9,785 nt of DNA from Clostridiales bacterium UBA1701 (GCA_002320035.1 DCJL01000010.1:1-9785), one strand, 5' to 3'; positions 1 to 6,802 are shown, counted from the first letter of the stretch. Numbers and translations: made by a program. Notes: generated by a model from the letters alone, not told the origin.

Positions 1-28
1 TCAGATTTTTGCTATGTTTTACATGGCA

Positions 29-56
29 AATAAGGAGCGAATAAGCGCCCCTTATT
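29..56 (+). promoter_or_regulatory. Hairpin upstream of tsf
   Basis: An 11-position stem (29-39 with 46-56, one A-C mismatch at 36/49) closes a 6-base loop. It lies 15 bases before the tsf ribosome binding site. In most bacteria rpsB precedes tsf, so this is probably the rpsB-tsf intergenic region, although rpsB itself is not visible. No run of T follows the stem, so it is not a clear terminator. It could be an attenuator, an RNA-processing site or an mRNA-stability element. Confidence 0.35.
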
Positions 57-70
57 CCAGATTTAAGTAC

Positions 71-76
71 AGGAGG
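71..76 (+). promoter_or_regulatory. Ribosome binding site that fixes the tsf start
   Basis: A perfect AGGAGG. It is 9 bases before the ATG at 86 but only 3 bases before the in-frame ATG at 80. The ATG at 86 is therefore the better start, and it gives the usual EF-Ts N-terminus MAFTAQDVK. The frame is also open further upstream, but without an SD sequence. Confidence 0.75.
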
Positions 77-85
77 AAAATGAAT

Positions 86-1012
86 ATGGCATTTACCGCT
101 CAGGATGTTAAGACACTCCGCGAGATGACCAACGTCGGCATGATGGACTGCAAGAAAGCGCTCACCGAGACCGACGGCGATATGGACAAGGCAGTCGAGT
201 GGCTGCGTGAGAAGGGCCTTGCCAAGGCCGCAAAAAAAGCCGGCCGCATTGCCGCCGAGGGGATGGCTTATGCTGCCGTCTGCCCCGAGTGCGGCGTCGG
301 CGCTATGGTGGAGGTCAACTGCGAGACCGATTTCTGCGCCAAGAGCGATCTGTTTGTAGCCTTCGTCAAGGACATCTGCCAGGTGGTTCTGAAGGACGGC
401 CCCGCTGATGTTGAGGCTCTCATGGCCTGCAAGTACCCCGGCAGCGAGTTGACCGTGGCAGAGACTCTGCCCGAGAAGGTCATGTCCATCGGCGAGAATC
501 TGCAGATCCGCCGCTTGGTCCGCTTTGCCGAGAATACCAGCGTGGCTTATGTCCATGCCGGCGGCAAGATCGGCGTGCTGGTGAACCTGGCTGTTGAGGG
601 CGGAATCGACGCCACCGAGATCGGTAAGGACGTCGCCATGCAGATCGCCGCGCTTAATCCCCGCTTCTGGGACAAGAGCATGGTCACCGAGGATGTCATG
701 GCTGAGGAGAAGAAGGTTGCCTTGGCTCTCATGGATCAGGATCCTAAGATGGCCTCCAAGCCCCAGCAGGTCAAGGAGAAGATCGTCATGGGCAAGCTCA
801 ACAAGTTCTATGAGGAGAACTGCCTGCTCCAGCAGGAGTTTGTCAAAGACAACAGCATGACCGTGGAGAAGTACATTGCCACCGCCGCCAAGGCGCTGGG
901 CGGCTCCGTGAAGTTTGTCAATGCCGTTCGCTTCATGAAGGGCGAGGGCATCGAGAAGAAGCAGGAGGACTTCGCCGCCGAAGTCGCCGCACAGATGAAC
1001 GCCGGCAAGTAA
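86..1012 (+). CDS. tsf: Translation elongation factor Ts (EF-Ts)
   Basis: EF-Ts is the cytoplasmic nucleotide-exchange factor that recycles EF-Tu-GDP to EF-Tu-GTP. The protein is 308 residues from the ATG at 86. The N-terminal UBA-like domain (about residues 1-55) contains the family signature LREMTNVGMMDCKKALTE, close to the usual LR..TGAGMMDCKKAL. The EF-Tu-contacting core motif EVNCETDF is at about 76-83, followed by the two-subdomain core and a C-terminal segment with KLNKFYEENCLLQQEFVKD. At 308 residues it is longer than the 283-residue E. coli protein, mainly in the C-terminal half. A small oddity is CPEC at 66-69, just before the EVNCETDF strand. Codon use is strongly biased toward preferred codons (GAG, AAG, CTC), as expected for an abundant translation factor. 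It is the last gene before a strong terminator, so it ends an operon that probably begins with rpsB outside the window. Confidence 0.98.
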   Translation: MAFTAQDVKTLREMTNVGMMDCKKALTETDGDMDKAVEWLREKGLAKAAKKAGRIAAEGMAYAAVCPECGVGAMVEVNCETDFCAKSDLFVAFVKDICQVVLKDGPADVEALMACKYPGSELTVAETLPEKVMSIGENLQIRRLVRFAENTSVAYVHAGGKIGVLVNLAVEGGIDATEIGKDVAMQIAALNPRFWDKSMVTEDVMAEEKKVALALMDQDPKMASKPQQVKEKIVMGKLNKFYEENCLLQQEFVKDNSMTVEKYIATAAKALGGSVKFVNAVRFMKGEGIEKKQEDFAAEVAAQMNAGK

Positions 1013-1026
1013 AAAATAAATTTTCC

Positions 1027-1060
1027 AAAGCCGCAGCCTTTTGGTTGCGGCTTTTTTATT
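1027..1060 (+). terminator. Rho-independent terminator of the tsf operon
   Basis: A 12-bp stem (1027-1038 with 1043-1054, one G-T wobble) with a TTTT loop is followed by the T-rich stretch TTTTTTATTT. It begins 15 bases after the tsf stop codon. This is a canonical intrinsic terminator. Confidence 0.93.
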
Positions 1061-1073
1061 TCCGTGTTAAACT
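1045..1073 (+). promoter_or_regulatory. Candidate promoter for the aldolase gene, overlapping the tsf terminator
   Basis: TTGCGG at 1045-1050 could serve as -35. A 17-base spacer separates it from TAAACT at 1068-1073 as -10, preceded by TGT (1065-1067), an extended -10 feature. Matches to consensus are only moderate (3/6 and 4/6). It is the only visible way to start transcription between the terminator and the gene, and it would give a leader of about 17 bases. Confidence 0.3.
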
Positions 1074-1096
1074 GCGGAAAAAGGGAGAGTGACAGC

Positions 1097-1870
1097 ATGA
1101 AAAACGTTCTCAGAGAAAAAATGCTCAGCGGGGAGAAGACCCTGGGTACATTTATGGAGCTGGGCACCGCCACCGCGGCGGAGTGCCTGGGTCTTGCAGG
1201 GCTGGACTATCTGATCATCGACACCGAGCACGGCCCGTTCAATCCCCAGAGCGCTCTGGATTTCATCCGGGCGGCGAAGCTTTATAATATAACGCCTCTT
1301 GCCAGAGTGCAGGAGATATCCAGGGCCGCGATCCTGAAGCTTCTTGATGTGGGGGCGATGGGCCTTATCATCCCCTGTGTGAACACCGTGGAGGAGGCCA
1401 AGACCATAGTAAGCTATGGAAAATACGCCCCGGTGGGGGAACGGGGTGTGGCCAATACCGCGGGCTCCGGTTTCTGGTTCGAAGATTATGCCAGCCACGG
1501 CATGCCGGCCTATTTTGAAACGTCCAACAGGGAGACGCTGCTTTTCCCCCAGTGCGAGACGCTGGGCTGCCTGGAGCATCTGGAGGAGATTGTGATCCTG
1601 CCGGGGATTGACGGAATCTTTGTGGGCCCCTTTGACCTGTCCACGGCCATGGGCATCCCAGGACAGTTTGATAAACCGGAATTTAAAGAAGCCCTGCGCC
1701 ATATTCAGGCTGTCTGCGCCCGGGCGAATAAGCCCTCCATTATCTTCGCCGCCTCGGAAAGCGCCGCCCGAGAGGGCTTTCAAATGGGCTATGACAGCGT
1801 CACCTACGGAATGGACGCCACCATGCTTGTAAATGCTTTTCGGGCTGCCAGAGCGGGGATCGTGGGATAA
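1097..1870 (+). CDS. HpcH/HpaI-family class II aldolase (2-keto-3-deoxy acid type)
   Basis: A 257-residue, single-domain TIM-barrel protein of the HpcH/HpaI aldolase/citrate lyase family. These metal-dependent enzymes reversibly cleave 4-hydroxy-2-oxo acids to pyruvate (or a related oxo acid) plus an aldehyde. Examples are HpaI (4-hydroxy-2-oxoheptanedioate), RhmA (2-keto-3-deoxy-L-rhamnonate) and GarL. The catalytic set is present and aligns by number with HpaI: His45 in DTEHGPFN, Arg70 in PLARVQ, and metal ligands Glu154 (FPQCET) and Asp180 (GIFVGPFDLS). The start is the ATG at 1097, with GGGAG at 1083-1087 nine bases upstream; an upstream in-frame GTG at 1064 lacks an SD. It stands alone between two terminators, with no sugar-acid dehydratase or hydroxyphenylacetate genes beside it, so the substrate cannot be read from context. 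Family assignment is firm; substrate is open. Confidence 0.93.
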   Translation: MKNVLREKMLSGEKTLGTFMELGTATAAECLGLAGLDYLIIDTEHGPFNPQSALDFIRAAKLYNITPLARVQEISRAAILKLLDVGAMGLIIPCVNTVEEAKTIVSYGKYAPVGERGVANTAGSGFWFEDYASHGMPAYFETSNRETLLFPQCETLGCLEHLEEIVILPGIDGIFVGPFDLSTAMGIPGQFDKPEFKEALRHIQAVCARANKPSIIFAASESAAREGFQMGYDSVTYGMDATMLVNAFRAARAGIVG

Positions 1871-1879
1871 GGGCAGGAG

Positions 1880-1934
1880 AAAAATTCAGCGTGCGGGCAA
1901 AGTCTTTTTGACTTTGCCCGCACGCTGAATTTTT
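1880..1934. terminator. Bidirectional intrinsic terminator (25-bp perfect inverted repeat)
   Basis: Positions 1880-1904 pair perfectly with 1910-1934 around a TTTTT loop, and the stem ends in A5/T5 runs on both strands. It therefore works as a hairpin plus T-tract in both directions, between two converging genes. The last base of the repeat is part of the TAA stop codon of the minus-strand flavoprotein gene. Confidence 0.93.
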
Positions 1935-2521
1935 TATTCGGCCGCCGCTTTTTCAAGCAGTTCTGCGGCGAAGGCACTGGCACGCAGGGCTTTCTTTTCG
2001 TTCATAAATACCCTGCCCTCGCCGGGGTCGGTTCCGCCGGTCCTGCCCAGGTAATTCATTCCGGTTTGATGCGCGAGGATCATAACACAGCGTTCAAAAT
2101 AAATGCCCATTTTTTCCGGGCTAAAGCCGCTGGTGGTGATAACGGCACAGAATTTTCCTGCCAGCATGGAGGGCGCCTTCTGCCGCCCGTAAGCTTTCAC
2201 GGGAGCGTAAATGAGCCTGTCCATAAAGGTTTTCACAGGACCCGGGGCAAAGCCGCAGTAAATGGGAGCGGCCAGCACAAGAATATCTGAAGCCTGAATT
2301 TCGCCGAACAGCGTTTCAAAGTCGTCCTTCTGGGCGCAGCCCAGCTCTCCGGTGACATTCTGGCAGCTTTTGCAGCCAAGGCAGGGCTTGATGTCATAAT
2401 CACAGAGCCAGCCCTCCCGAACCTCTGCCCCCAGCGCCTGAAGCGCGTCGACAAAAGGCCGGGTAAACTGCCAGGTATTCCCGTTTTTCTTGTGGCTGCC
2501 CTGAAGTATATATACTTTCAT
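1934..2521 (-). CDS. Flavodoxin-fold NAD(P)H-dependent oxidoreductase with a cysteine cluster (iron-sulfur flavoprotein-like)
   Basis: A 195-residue protein of the NADPH-dependent FMN reductase / flavodoxin-like family. The N-terminal beta strand and phosphate-binding loop MKVYILQGSHKKNGNT (1-16) match the GS.RKNGNT FMN-binding signature. LAAPIYCGFAPGPVKTFMDR (83-102) corresponds to the second flavin-contacting loop and helix of the family. Between them, Cys47, Cys50, Cys53 and Cys62 form a CX2CX2CX8C set. Its placement matches the compact [4Fe-4S]-binding cysteine motif of archaeal and clostridial iron-sulfur flavoproteins, although related family members keep these cysteines without a proven cluster. 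The start is the ATG at 2521, preceded nine bases upstream by AAAAAGGA; an in-frame ATG at 2572 lacks this and adds a non-conserved 17-residue tail. The gene is transcribed alone, divergent from the envelope operon. The physiological acceptor is unknown. Confidence 0.88.
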   Translation of the reverse strand: MKVYILQGSHKKNGNTWQFTRPFVDALQALGAEVREGWLCDYDIKPCLGCKSCQNVTGELGCAQKDDFETLFGEIQASDILVLAAPIYCGFAPGPVKTFMDRLIYAPVKAYGRQKAPSMLAGKFCAVITTSGFSPEKMGIYFERCVMILAHQTGMNYLGRTGGTDPGEGRVFMNEKKALRASAFAAELLEKAAAE

Positions 2522-2543
2522 TCTTTCACATCCTTTTTGTTTT

Positions 2544-2572
2544 AAGCTATCTGGTCCGGAGGGGGATGTCAA
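2544..2572 (-). promoter_or_regulatory. Candidate sigma-A promoter for the flavoprotein gene
   Basis: On the minus strand a perfect TTGACA (2567-2572) is separated by 17 bases from TAGCTT (2544-2549), a 3/6 match to TATAAT. Transcription would start near 2537, giving a leader of about 16 bases whose 5' end carries the AAAGGA ribosome binding site. The -35 element is strong and the -10 weak. Confidence 0.45.
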
Positions 2573-2684
2573 GAAGCAAATTATTTGGGGGATTAAACGG
2601 GAAATTAAGGATTATTAATAAAACTTTTTTCCGCCTTTGTGCATCTAGATATATGGAGCAGAAAACAGAGAGAAGGAGTGCAAA

Positions 2685-3569
2685 ATGAAAAAAGTGGAAT
2701 ACAGGAGACAGGCCAGGGCCCATAAAAGAGGAAAAATGCGCAGGCGTTTTGTTTTGGGTACGTTCTGTATTGCCATAATAACCATGGCGTCAGTGAGCGT
2801 TTCCGGCCTCGCTCAGGCCTTTACCGAGCCGGTGGAAGAGGGAAACGCTGTAACGGGATCTGCCCTGACGGAGCCTGAGAAAGCGCAGGCCAATGCGATT
2901 TTTACAGAGCCTTCCCCTTTGGCTGTGCCAAGCCCGGAACCGGCGCCGGAGGAGGCCCCGGAGGATGGCGCTCTGCCCGCCTCGGAGGCGGTAGAAGAGA
3001 GCTATTTTGACGACGCGGTATTTATAGGCGATTCCCGCACGGAGGGCCTCATTACAGGCACCGGGCTTTATAACGCCGTTTCCTATACCCATAAGGGCCT
3101 TATGGTAGACACGGTGTTCACGGAGCTTATAGTCAACCGCGGCGGCGTGTGGATTTCCGCCATGGAGGCGCTGAAATATATTGATTTCAGCAAGGTCTAT
3201 GTAATGTTCGGCATAAACGAAACAGGCTGGCCCTATAATGATGTTTTTATAGAAAAATACGGCCGGATCATTGACACGATAAAGGAAATAAACCCGAATG
3301 CCATCATCTATGTCCAGCAGATTATCCCTGTGAGCGAATCTGTCTCATCCAGCCACAGCTATATAAAAAACAGCAAGATAGAGGAGTTTAACCGGCTTAT
3401 CCGGGACATGGCGGAAGAAAAGCAGGTCTGCCTTTTGAATCCCGGCTCCGCTCTCTGCGGCGGGGAGAATTTCCTGCCTTCAGAGGCCGCTCTGGACGGC
3501 ATACATCTGAACCGGGAATACTGCGCCCTCTGGCTTGACTATCTGAAAACTCATACATACAGACAATAA
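2685..3569 (+). CDS. Membrane-anchored or secreted SGNH/GDSL-type hydrolase
   Basis: A 294-residue extracytoplasmic protein. A basic N-terminus (1-21) is followed by a hydrophobic segment (about 22-42) and LAQAF, a possible signal peptidase site after Ala45. It is thus either secreted or kept as a signal anchor. Residues 46-105 are a Pro/Glu/Ala-rich linker in which TEP occurs three times (47-49, 62-64, 74-76). The SGNH domain follows: block I FIGDSRTEG with nucleophile Ser117, block III GIN at 176-178 with the oxyanion Asn178, and block V DGIHL with Asp271 and His274. Such domains are esterases, deacetylases or acetyltransferases on carbohydrates; the substrate cannot be read from sequence. 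AAGGAG at 2673-2678 lies six bases before the ATG. It leads the six-gene operon, 12 bases before the lipoprotein gene. The N-terminal part is rare-codon and AT-richer than the genes downstream. No convincing -35/-10 pair was found in 2573-2684. Confidence 0.85.
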   Translation: MKKVEYRRQARAHKRGKMRRRFVLGTFCIAIITMASVSVSGLAQAFTEPVEEGNAVTGSALTEPEKAQANAIFTEPSPLAVPSPEPAPEEAPEDGALPASEAVEESYFDDAVFIGDSRTEGLITGTGLYNAVSYTHKGLMVDTVFTELIVNRGGVWISAMEALKYIDFSKVYVMFGINETGWPYNDVFIEKYGRIIDTIKEINPNAIIYVQQIIPVSESVSSSHSYIKNSKIEEFNRLIRDMAEEKQVCLLNPGSALCGGENFLPSEAALDGIHLNREYCALWLDYLKTHTYRQ

Positions 3570-3581
3570 GGGAGAGAGATA

Positions 3582-4037
3582 ATGAAAAAAGTATTCATGC
3601 CTGTTTTGATCGCGGTCCTCTGCGCCGCCCTGCTCTGCGGCTGCGGCGCCGGGAGCGCGGAGATTGACCCGGAAGCGCTGGCTCAGGAGCTTGCGGAAAA
3701 GGTCCCCTTTGAGGACCAGCTCTCCCTCGCCCCGGAGGCTGCGGCGGAAAAGCTCTACGCCATAGTCGACGCCGAAAGGGCTTTTATTTATACCGGCAGC
3801 GGGGCCACGGCCGAGGAGATCGCCGTGTTTGAATTTGCGGACGAGGCCGGGGCAAAGGACGGCCTCGCGCTTGCCAGGCAGCGGATTGAGCGGCAGACGG
3901 AGGATTACGCCTCTTATATCCCCGAGGAGCTGCCCCGGCTTGAAAATGCCGTGCTGCGGCAGAGCGGGAGATATCTGGCGGTCTGCGTCAGTACCGGCGC
4001 TGAGGCGGAAGAAATCATAGAAGCCTGGCTGGAGTGA
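3582..4037 (+). CDS. DUF4358-type lipoprotein
   Basis: A 151-residue lipoprotein. Lys2-Lys3, a hydrophobic stretch (5-18) and the lipobox LCGC with Cys21 indicate export, lipidation and anchoring on the outer face of the membrane. The mature domain (about 30-151) resembles DUF4358: early alpha-helical stretch, a central IYTGSGATAEEIAVFEF strand-helix, and a YLAVCVSTGAEAEEII ending. The molecular function of DUF4358 is not known. In gut Clostridia such lipoproteins are, from memory, often encoded beside MBOAT acyltransferases and DHHW proteins, as here. GGGAG at 3570-3574 lies seven bases before the ATG. The reading frame ends seven bases before the sigma-factor start, which implies co-transcription. 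It could be a structural or substrate-binding partner of the acylation machinery, but this is inference. Confidence 0.78.
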   Translation: MKKVFMPVLIAVLCAALLCGCGAGSAEIDPEALAQELAEKVPFEDQLSLAPEAAAEKLYAIVDAERAFIYTGSGATAEEIAVFEFADEAGAKDGLALARQRIERQTEDYASYIPEELPRLENAVLRQSGRYLAVCVSTGAEAEEIIEAWLE

Positions 4038-4044
4038 GGGAATC

Positions 4045-4530
4045 GTGGATTCAAAGGAAAAAATAGTCGTTTTCATGCAGGAAAATTATGAGAGCTTTTA
4101 TAAGCTGGCATACAGCTACTCGAAGCAGCGGGAGGACGCCCTGGATATTGTCCACGAGGCCATAGTGAAAGCCCTGCAAAACGCGGACGGCCTGCGCAGC
4201 GGGGACAATATAAAGCCATGGTTTTACCGGATCCTGGTAAATGAGAGCCTGAGTCTGCTGCGCCGCAAAGAAAAGACCCTTGAAATGGACGGGTTTGAGG
4301 ACTTCGAAATTGCCGACAGCAGCTCCAGCCGGGCCGACTATATCGACCTCTATCAATCGCTGGACGGCCTGCCCCTGGGGCTTAAAACCGTGATCCTGCT
4401 GCACTATTTCGAGGGAATGAAGCTTGAGGAGATCGCCCGGGTGACAGATACGAACATAAACACCGTGAAATCCCGGCTGCACAGGGCGCTGAGACTGCTT
4501 AGGGTAGAACTGGAGGTTCTGGACAAATGA
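4045..4530 (+). CDS. ECF-type RNA polymerase sigma factor (SigV-like)
   Basis: A 161-residue extracytoplasmic-function sigma-70 factor with only regions 2 and 4. Region 2 (about 10-78) includes DALDIVHEAIVKAL, which matches the core-polymerase/-10 binding helix, and PWFYRILVNESLSLLRRKEK (58-77). A short acidic linker (80-103) follows. Region 4 (about 104-157) has LPLGLKTVILLHYFEGMKLEEIA and the helix-turn-helix TNINTVKSRLHRALRLLR, used for -35 recognition. The start is GTG at 4045; GGAG (4031-4034) and GAGGG (4036-4040) upstream overlap the lipoprotein stop, and the next ATG (4075) would cut into region 2. The ATGA overlap with the next gene couples it to a DUF3298 protein, the arrangement of SigV with RsiV. 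It should be held inactive at the membrane until a surface signal releases it. No recognisable SigV-type promoter pair was seen before 2685, so autoregulation is not shown. Confidence 0.92.
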   Translation: MDSKEKIVVFMQENYESFYKLAYSYSKQREDALDIVHEAIVKALQNADGLRSGDNIKPWFYRILVNESLSLLRRKEKTLEMDGFEDFEIADSSSSRADYIDLYQSLDGLPLGLKTVILLHYFEGMKLEEIARVTDTNINTVKSRLHRALRLLRVELEVLDK

Positions 4531-5381
4531 TCGATATTTCCGGCTATAACGCCCTTGAAATCCCCCCTGAGCTGGAGAAAGTGGTGCGGGACGCCATAAA
4601 GCAGGGCCTGAACGGGCTCAAAACCGCGCGGCGGGGCGGGCGGATTGACCGCATGGCGCTGCGCACGGCGGCGATGTTTGCTCTCTGCTGTGTGACGCTG
4701 CTCAACCTTTCTCCGCGCTTTGCCGCAGCGGCGGCGGAGCTGCCGCTGCTCGGCCCTCTTGCTCGGGTGCTCACTTTCCGGGAGTATCACTGCGAGGACG
4801 AAATAAAATATATTGACGCTGAGATCCCGCAGATAGACAACACCGGAAAAAGCGAGCTGGAACAGAGAGTAAACCTTGAAATACAGGCAATCATGGACGA
4901 TTATCTGGCTCAGAGCGAGCTGAGAGCGAAGGAATATTTTGACGCCTTCGTGGCCACCGGCGGCGCGCCGGAGGACTTTATCCCCCTGGGCATTACTATG
5001 GGCTACGATGTGAAGCATCTCAGCGAGGACTGCGTCTCCTTTACGGTTTACCACTATGAGACCCGCTTCAGCGCCTATAACACCGTGGATTATTACAATC
5101 TTGACCTGGAAAGCGGCCGCTATCTCACCCTGCGGGATTGGCTGGGCGAGGATTACCGGGAAATTGCCGCCGGGAGCATAAAACGGACGGTGTCGTCCTG
5201 GAGCCAGGAGCAGAGAGACATGCTCTGGCAGGATATTTCCTTTGAGGAGCTGATAGACGAGAGCACGGATTTTTATATCAATCAGGATGGCCGGGCGGTT
5301 GTGGTATTTGAAAAGTATCAGGCCGCGGTCGGGGCCGCCGGGGCCCTTGAGTTTGAGATAGAGCCCGCCGGGGAGGGCTGA
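4527..5381 (+). CDS. RsiV-like anti-sigma factor with DUF3298 extracellular domain
   Basis: A 284-residue single-pass membrane protein. The N-terminal 42 residues are cytoplasmic and include IPPELEKVVRDAIKQGL, the short amphipathic segment expected to bind the sigma factor. The transmembrane helix is about 43-61, followed by NLSPRFAAAAAELPLLG, then an outer domain (80-284) with the RsiV/DUF3298 pattern: TFREYH, DAEIPQIDN, a helix EQRVNLEIQAIMDDYLAQ, then beta-rich VSFTVYHYETRFSAYNTVDY, a typical YNLDLESGRYLTLRDWLG and TDFYINQDGRAVVVFEKYQ ending. B. subtilis RsiV binds lysozyme through this domain and is then cut by signal peptidase and RasP, which frees SigV. The alanine run 66-70 directly after the helix offers AXA sites for such a cut. 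It overlaps the sigma gene by four bases (ATGA), implying translational coupling and balanced amounts. The ligand here is unproven. Confidence 0.87.
   Translation: MIDISGYNALEIPPELEKVVRDAIKQGLNGLKTARRGGRIDRMALRTAAMFALCCVTLLNLSPRFAAAAAELPLLGPLARVLTFREYHCEDEIKYIDAEIPQIDNTGKSELEQRVNLEIQAIMDDYLAQSELRAKEYFDAFVATGGAPEDFIPLGITMGYDVKHLSEDCVSFTVYHYETRFSAYNTVDYYNLDLESGRYLTLRDWLGEDYREIAAGSIKRTVSSWSQEQRDMLWQDISFEELIDESTDFYINQDGRAVVVFEKYQAAVGAAGALEFEIEPAGEG
5371..5377 (+). promoter_or_regulatory. Ribosome binding site inside the anti-sigma gene that supports a TTG start
   Basis: GGGAGGG lies in the last codons of the anti-sigma gene, six bases before TTG at 5384. No ATG or GTG is equally well placed, and TTG gives the standard MBOAT N-terminus MVFSSTVFLFAFLP. 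Confidence 0.65.
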
Positions 5382-5383
5382 GC

Positions 5384-6790
5384 TTGGTATTCAGCAGTAC
5401 GGTTTTCCTCTTTGCCTTCCTGCCCTCCGTCCTATTGCTCTATTACCTGTGTCCCCGGCAGCTGAGAAACGGAATCCTGCTTCTGGCGAGCCTGGTGTTT
5501 TATTCCTGGGGGGAGCCGGTGTACATACTGGTCATGCTGTTTTCCACGGTTTTTGACTATATAAACGGCCTTTTGATTGAGCGGGCTCTGGTTCAGGGCA
5601 GAAGAGGAAGGGCGAGAGCGGTCCTTATCTGCTCCGTCTGCGGCAACCTTTTGATCCTGGGCTTTTTCAAATACGGCGATTTTCTTGTGAAAAACCTGAA
5701 CGCCCTGCTGGGAACAGCCATAACGCCTCTGGACCTGCCCCTGCCCATCGGAATTTCCTTTTACACCTTTCAGACCATGTCCTATACCATAGACCTGTAT
5801 CGGGGACAGGGCCGGGCGCAGAGAAGCCTTGTGGATTTCGGCGCTTTTGTGGCGCTCTTTCCCCAGCTTGTGGCGGGCCCTATCGTCAGGTATCAGAATA
5901 TTGAGGCCCGGCTCCGCTTCCGCCGGGAGAGCCCGGAATGCTTTCTGCAGGGTGCAGAGCGCTTTATCCGGGGCCTTTTCAAAAAACTGGTCTTTGCCAA
6001 CAGCCTGGGGCTTATGTGGGAGCGGATATCCGCCGCCGAGCCCATTTCCCTCAGCGCCGGAACGGCCTGGCTGGGTGCTTTGGCTTTTTCTCTGCAGATT
6101 TATTATGACTTCTCCGGCTATTCCGACATGGCCATCGGCCTGGGAAAAATGTTTGGCTTTGACTTTCCGGAGAATTTCGACCACCCATACCGGGCAAAGA
6201 GCGCCTCGGAGTTCTGGCGCAGATGGCATATGTCCCTTGGCACATGGTTTCGGGAATATGTATATATCCCCCTTGGCGGAAGCCGTCGGGGCAGGGGGAG
6301 GACGGCCCTTAACCTGATGATTGTCTGGAGCCTCACCGGCCTCTGGCACGGAGCAAGCTGGAACTTTCTGGTTTGGGGGCTGTATTTCGGGCTGCTGATT
6401 CTGGGGGAGAAGCTGTTTTTTCAGCGGCTTCTGGACAGGCTTCCCGCCGCGCTGGGCCATTTTTATGGGCTTTTTGCAGCAGTGCTGGGCTGGGTCATCT
6501 TTGCCTTTGAGGACATGGGTCGGGGGGCGGAATATCTCCTGGCTATGTTTTCGGGCCCCCTTTTTGGGGCGGACACCGGCTATTATCTGCGCACCGGCCT
6601 GCCGCTGCTGCTGTTCTGCGCGCTTCTGAGCCTGGGGCTGCCGGAGCGGCTGAGGCGCCGCCTTGATGGAGCGGAGGAGAGCGGCCTGCTTTTTTCGGCC
6701 CGGCTGCTGTTGGGGGGCGGAATGTTTTTTGTGAGTCTCTGCTTTCTTATCGGCGCCAGCTATAATCCTTTTTTATATTTCAGATTTTAG
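5384..6790 (+). CDS. MBOAT-family membrane O-acyltransferase (AlgI/PatA/DltB-like)
   Basis: A 468-residue polytopic membrane protein with about ten or more hydrophobic segments. MVFSSTVFLFAFLP at the N-terminus, then FYSWGEP and LPLPIGISFYTFQTMSYTID, are typical of the AlgI/PatA class. The signature loop FWRRWHMSLGTWFREYVYIP contains His282, and GLWHGASWNF contains the catalytic His322, the same number as the essential His322 of Pseudomonas AlgI. These enzymes move acyl groups, usually acetyl, across the membrane to an extracytoplasmic partner or polymer. The start is TTG (5384), two bases after the anti-sigma stop, with GGGAGGG upstream. It is followed 12 bases later by its likely partner, the DHHW protein. 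A DltB role is less likely because no dltA, dltC or dltD lies alongside. The acceptor could be peptidoglycan, a capsule or another surface glycan. Confidence 0.94.
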   Translation: MVFSSTVFLFAFLPSVLLLYYLCPRQLRNGILLLASLVFYSWGEPVYILVMLFSTVFDYINGLLIERALVQGRRGRARAVLICSVCGNLLILGFFKYGDFLVKNLNALLGTAITPLDLPLPIGISFYTFQTMSYTIDLYRGQGRAQRSLVDFGAFVALFPQLVAGPIVRYQNIEARLRFRRESPECFLQGAERFIRGLFKKLVFANSLGLMWERISAAEPISLSAGTAWLGALAFSLQIYYDFSGYSDMAIGLGKMFGFDFPENFDHPYRAKSASEFWRRWHMSLGTWFREYVYIPLGGSRRGRGRTALNLMIVWSLTGLWHGASWNFLVWGLYFGLLILGEKLFFQRLLDRLPAALGHFYGLFAAVLGWVIFAFEDMGRGAEYLLAMFSGPLFGADTGYYLRTGLPLLLFCALLSLGLPERLRRRLDGAEESGLLFSARLLLGGGMFFVSLCFLIGASYNPFLYFRF

Positions 6791-6802
6791 GAGGAAAAGG
6801 CC

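Noticed and set aside
14..85. An N-terminal extension of EF-Ts from the ATG at 14
   Set aside because: The AGGAGG at 71-76 and the conserved MAFTAQDVK start place initiation at 86. The extension contains the intergenic hairpin and no SD.
1067..1783. A 238-codon minus-strand frame
   Set aside because: Antisense shadow of the HpcH/HpaI aldolase, with no SD and no recognisable domain.
5432..6460. A 342-codon minus-strand frame
   Set aside because: Antisense to the MBOAT gene. It is rich in Gln, Lys and Pro without domain features, and the plus-strand frame is an unmistakable acyltransferase.
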